A stretch of 8,136 nucleotides of DNA from SAR202 cluster bacterium (GTDB lineage Bacteria; Chloroflexota; Dehalococcoidia; Lucifugimonadales; UBA1123): contig JASLRP010000553.1 in NCBI GenBank assembly GCA_030743915.1, positions 1 to 8,136 of the forward strand, given 5' to 3'. The first letter of the stretch is position 1. Every line of letters starts with the position of its first letter. Made by a program: the position numbers and the translations under genes. The notes beneath the pieces were generated by a model, which had not been told where the DNA came from, did not search any database, and saw only the letters and a program-made list of their open reading frames with translations. This document shows, piece after piece, positions 6,864 to 8,136 of this stretch.

Positions 6864-6910
6864 AAGAAAAACTCCCCAGGTAGGCAGAGGTGTTCGTTCA
6901 CCTAGCTACC
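6864..6910 (-). terminator. Terminator- or attenuator-like hairpin in the leader of the paralog unit
   Basis: Read on the minus strand, GGTAG (6910-6906) and AGGTG (6903-6899) pair with CACCT (6892-6888) and CTACC (6883-6879) around the loop AACGAA, with a small internal loop. Seven bases later comes TTTTTCTT. The order of stem then T run suits intrinsic termination on the minus strand, but the run is not adjacent to the stem. No gene is seen immediately upstream on that strand, so it would act either on a promoter located at about 6911-7100 or on a distant transcript. Confidence 0.35.
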
Positions 6911-7878
6911 TTTCAACCTGCAACGATTAATAGGTAGGCCGAGACCTGATTCGTAGCCAATCGCACGCTGATGTGAATCAAGAGATATGTCAGCAATCTT
7001 TGATTCTGTTTGGGCGTTATGGCGCGCTAGCGAACCTGGAATTGCTCCTGCTGAAACACCGTCCGCGGCGACTGGGTTTGGTGAGGCTTGATTGCGACCA
7101 CTTGATATTGTCGATCACTATCTTCGGACGAACCAGCCTCCAAAACAGTCTTGGCAGATGGGCAGTTTTGTCGAGATCGCTGGAGTTTGTCGAATCAAAA
7201 TGACTCGGTCAGATCATCCCGCCAAGTATCACCAATGTATCGCGCCTCCCCTCTAATGACTAATCCGGAGTTTAGTCAATACTTTTTATCTCTATGTACA
7301 AGTGTGAACCCGACTGGCTCTGTCTACATCGACAAGCAACTGTTCATGGGTTTACGGGTACTACAACATTTGTTGGCAACCAGTTTGAATAGCTTAAATA
7401 CTTGAAAAGCATTTATTTGATGAGAGGTTACCATATTGAATGAAGTTATTCAATGTATAACACTTCCAGAATGCGAAAAATGGCCAATCAACGATTATCT
7501 CTCAGTAGAAATATTGGCGATAAGCACAGAGACTAACGAGTAGTTTGGGGGTATCACTTCTTTCGGAGAAGTATTGAGAAAGAAACGGCATTTTCTTAGA
7601 ATCAAGGCTGATGTTGTTTAGTGATCTGATCTCTTGGTGTCGTCCTGTGCTGAGACCATCTGGGTAAGTTTCTGAATGGCCAGCGTAATTCGGCCTGTCT
7701 CAGAAGGTCGCGCATCCATGATTAGGCGGTTGTGGAGTGTGGCGGTCGGCGGTGACGCGCTCTGCTGCTCAAGAGTGAGACAGGGCCGACGCACGGGCCC
7801 AACCTTTGTCGGGCAGACACGTCCGCAGAATCAGATGAGGTTGATCACCCTGAGACGGTCGGTATGGCCTAGCCTAAA
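6911..7878. other. Long region without a supported gene, including an AT-rich patch
   Basis: No reading frame here carries a recognisable motif. GC content of 7381-7620 is about 35% by hand count (84 of 240), well below the neighbouring genes. Small structures seen: TGACTAA at 7257-7263 inverse to TTAGTCA at 7272-7278, followed by a short T run (7284-7288); ATTGAAT inverse to ATTCAAT around 7435-7454; and ACTTCT inverse to AGAAGT at 7556-7572. Short open frames of unknown value are at 6987-7256 (plus, one internal TGA), 7436-7543 (plus, TTG start, 35 residues) and 7618-7830 (minus, 70 codons without a good start). I treat the stretch as intergenic or as eroded former coding sequence. Confidence 0.5.
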
Positions 7879-7907
7879 TTGACCGGAAGGAATGCCGCTG
7901 GTAGACT
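7879..7907 (+). promoter_or_regulatory. Sigma70-type promoter for the MFS transporter gene
   Basis: TTGACC (7879-7884, five of six to consensus) and TAGACT (7902-7907, four of six) are separated by exactly 17 bases. Transcription would start near 7914, about 40 bases before the TTG start at 7955. Confidence 0.5.
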
Positions 7908-7954
7908 CCCCCCATTGCGACAGACATCGGCTTTCTTAGCGGGGGAGCGCAGAC

Positions 7955-8136
7955 TTGGAGCCACAAACCGGGGTGGACGACACCCCAAAAAAACGACGAT
8001 TTTCCGTTCCGCCTGCGCTGAAGTATCCGGCGTATCGGTCATATTGGTTCGGGACTCTGGCGTCGGTCGTCGGGTTCCAGATGCTTCAGGCCAGCCAGTT
8101 CTGGCTGGTGCATACCCTTGAAGACTCGCCCCTGTT
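7955..8136 (+). CDS. MFS transporter, N-terminus only (3' end outside window)
   Basis: The frame from 7955 to the window end encodes 60 residues. A basic cytoplasmic start (TPKKRRFSVPPALKYPAYRSYWFG) leads into a first membrane helix (about residues 32-54, FGTLASVVGFQMLQASQFWL) and then VHTLEDSPL. The order (hydrophobic residue, Y-AYRSYW-FG, G-QM--A--WLV--L--SPL) is typical of the first helix and loop of major facilitator exporters of the EntS/MFS_3 type. The start is taken as TTG at 7955 because GGGGGAG (7941-7947) lies seven bases upstream; an in-frame TAG at 7937-7939 closes the frame behind it, and GTG at 7973 is the alternative. A promoter lies just upstream. The substrate is unknown, and the missing C-terminal part limits the call. 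Confidence 0.72.
   Translation, partial: MEPQTGVDDTPKKRRFSVPPALKYPAYRSYWFGTLASVVGFQMLQASQFWLVHTLEDSPL

Noticed and set aside
6973..7203. 76-codon GTG-started frame on the plus strand
   Set aside because: Leu/Arg-rich composition without motif, no ribosome binding site, and another frame over the same bases looks more protein-like.
7436..7543. 35-residue TTG-started frame in the AT-rich patch
   Set aside because: Only a marginal GAGAGG site upstream and no recognisable sequence; a frame of this length is expected by chance in such a region.
6911..7878. Search for tRNA, CRISPR repeats, insertion-sequence ends and integron attC sites in the gene-poor stretch
   Set aside because: No regularly spaced repeats, cloverleaf-like arms, transposase motifs or matched terminal inverted repeats with target duplications were seen by eye.
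7879..8121. 80-codon frame on the plus strand ending near the window edge
   Set aside because: It overlaps the MFS transporter N-terminus in another frame; its Arg/Gly-rich translation has no motif, whereas the MFS frame has a clear membrane helix and promoter.

Overview
The window looks like bacterial chromosome of moderately high GC. By hand count one 60-base line inside the FAD oxidoreductase gene is 65% GC, while 7381-7620 is about 35%. Genes are loosely packed, with long intergenic gaps, ATG and TTG starts and Shine-Dalgarno sites. A cluster of flavin enzymes (flavin reductase, FAD_binding_2 dehydrogenase, luciferase-like monooxygenase) beside a pentapeptide-TIR protein would fit Chloroflexota, where such flavoenzymes are expanded (for example SAR202-type lineages). 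This is only a guess; no ribosomal or marker gene is present to fix the taxon.

Layout. 1-795 (+) is the 3' part of a pentapeptide-repeat/TIR protein. 910-1386 (-) is a small flavin reductase. A gene-free divergent gap of 511 bp follows, with a good sigma70-type promoter at 1786-1814. 1898-3364 (+) is an FAD-dependent oxidoreductase closed by a strong hairpin at 3424-3454. 3506-4441 (+) is a luciferase-like (LLM) oxidoreductase.

4579-6712 (-) holds three genes in a row (transcription order 6712, then 5943, then 5241) that I do not recognise but that align with one another. They form a diverged tandem paralog family with a shared beta-type N-terminal motif, a variable middle and a conserved C-terminal block ending in (F/Y)F-ADG or TFNDG. 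They are the most interesting content here. Their leader (6713-6910) carries a terminator-like hairpin, a 14-bp palindrome and a six-codon mini-ORF with a strong ribosome binding site. The gaps between the genes carry inverted repeats, including a perfect 16-bp palindrome over the stop codon of the first gene.

6911-7878 has no convincing gene and includes an AT-rich patch. At the right edge, a promoter (7879-7907) precedes a TTG-started MFS transporter (7955 onward) of which only the N-terminus is in the window.

How the genes could work together: the flavin reductase could supply reduced flavin to the LLM enzyme, with the FAD dehydrogenase acting on a related substrate. They lie on two strands and a terminator separates the two plus-strand genes, so this is only a proximity argument. 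The paralog trio looks like an independent transcription unit of unknown role.
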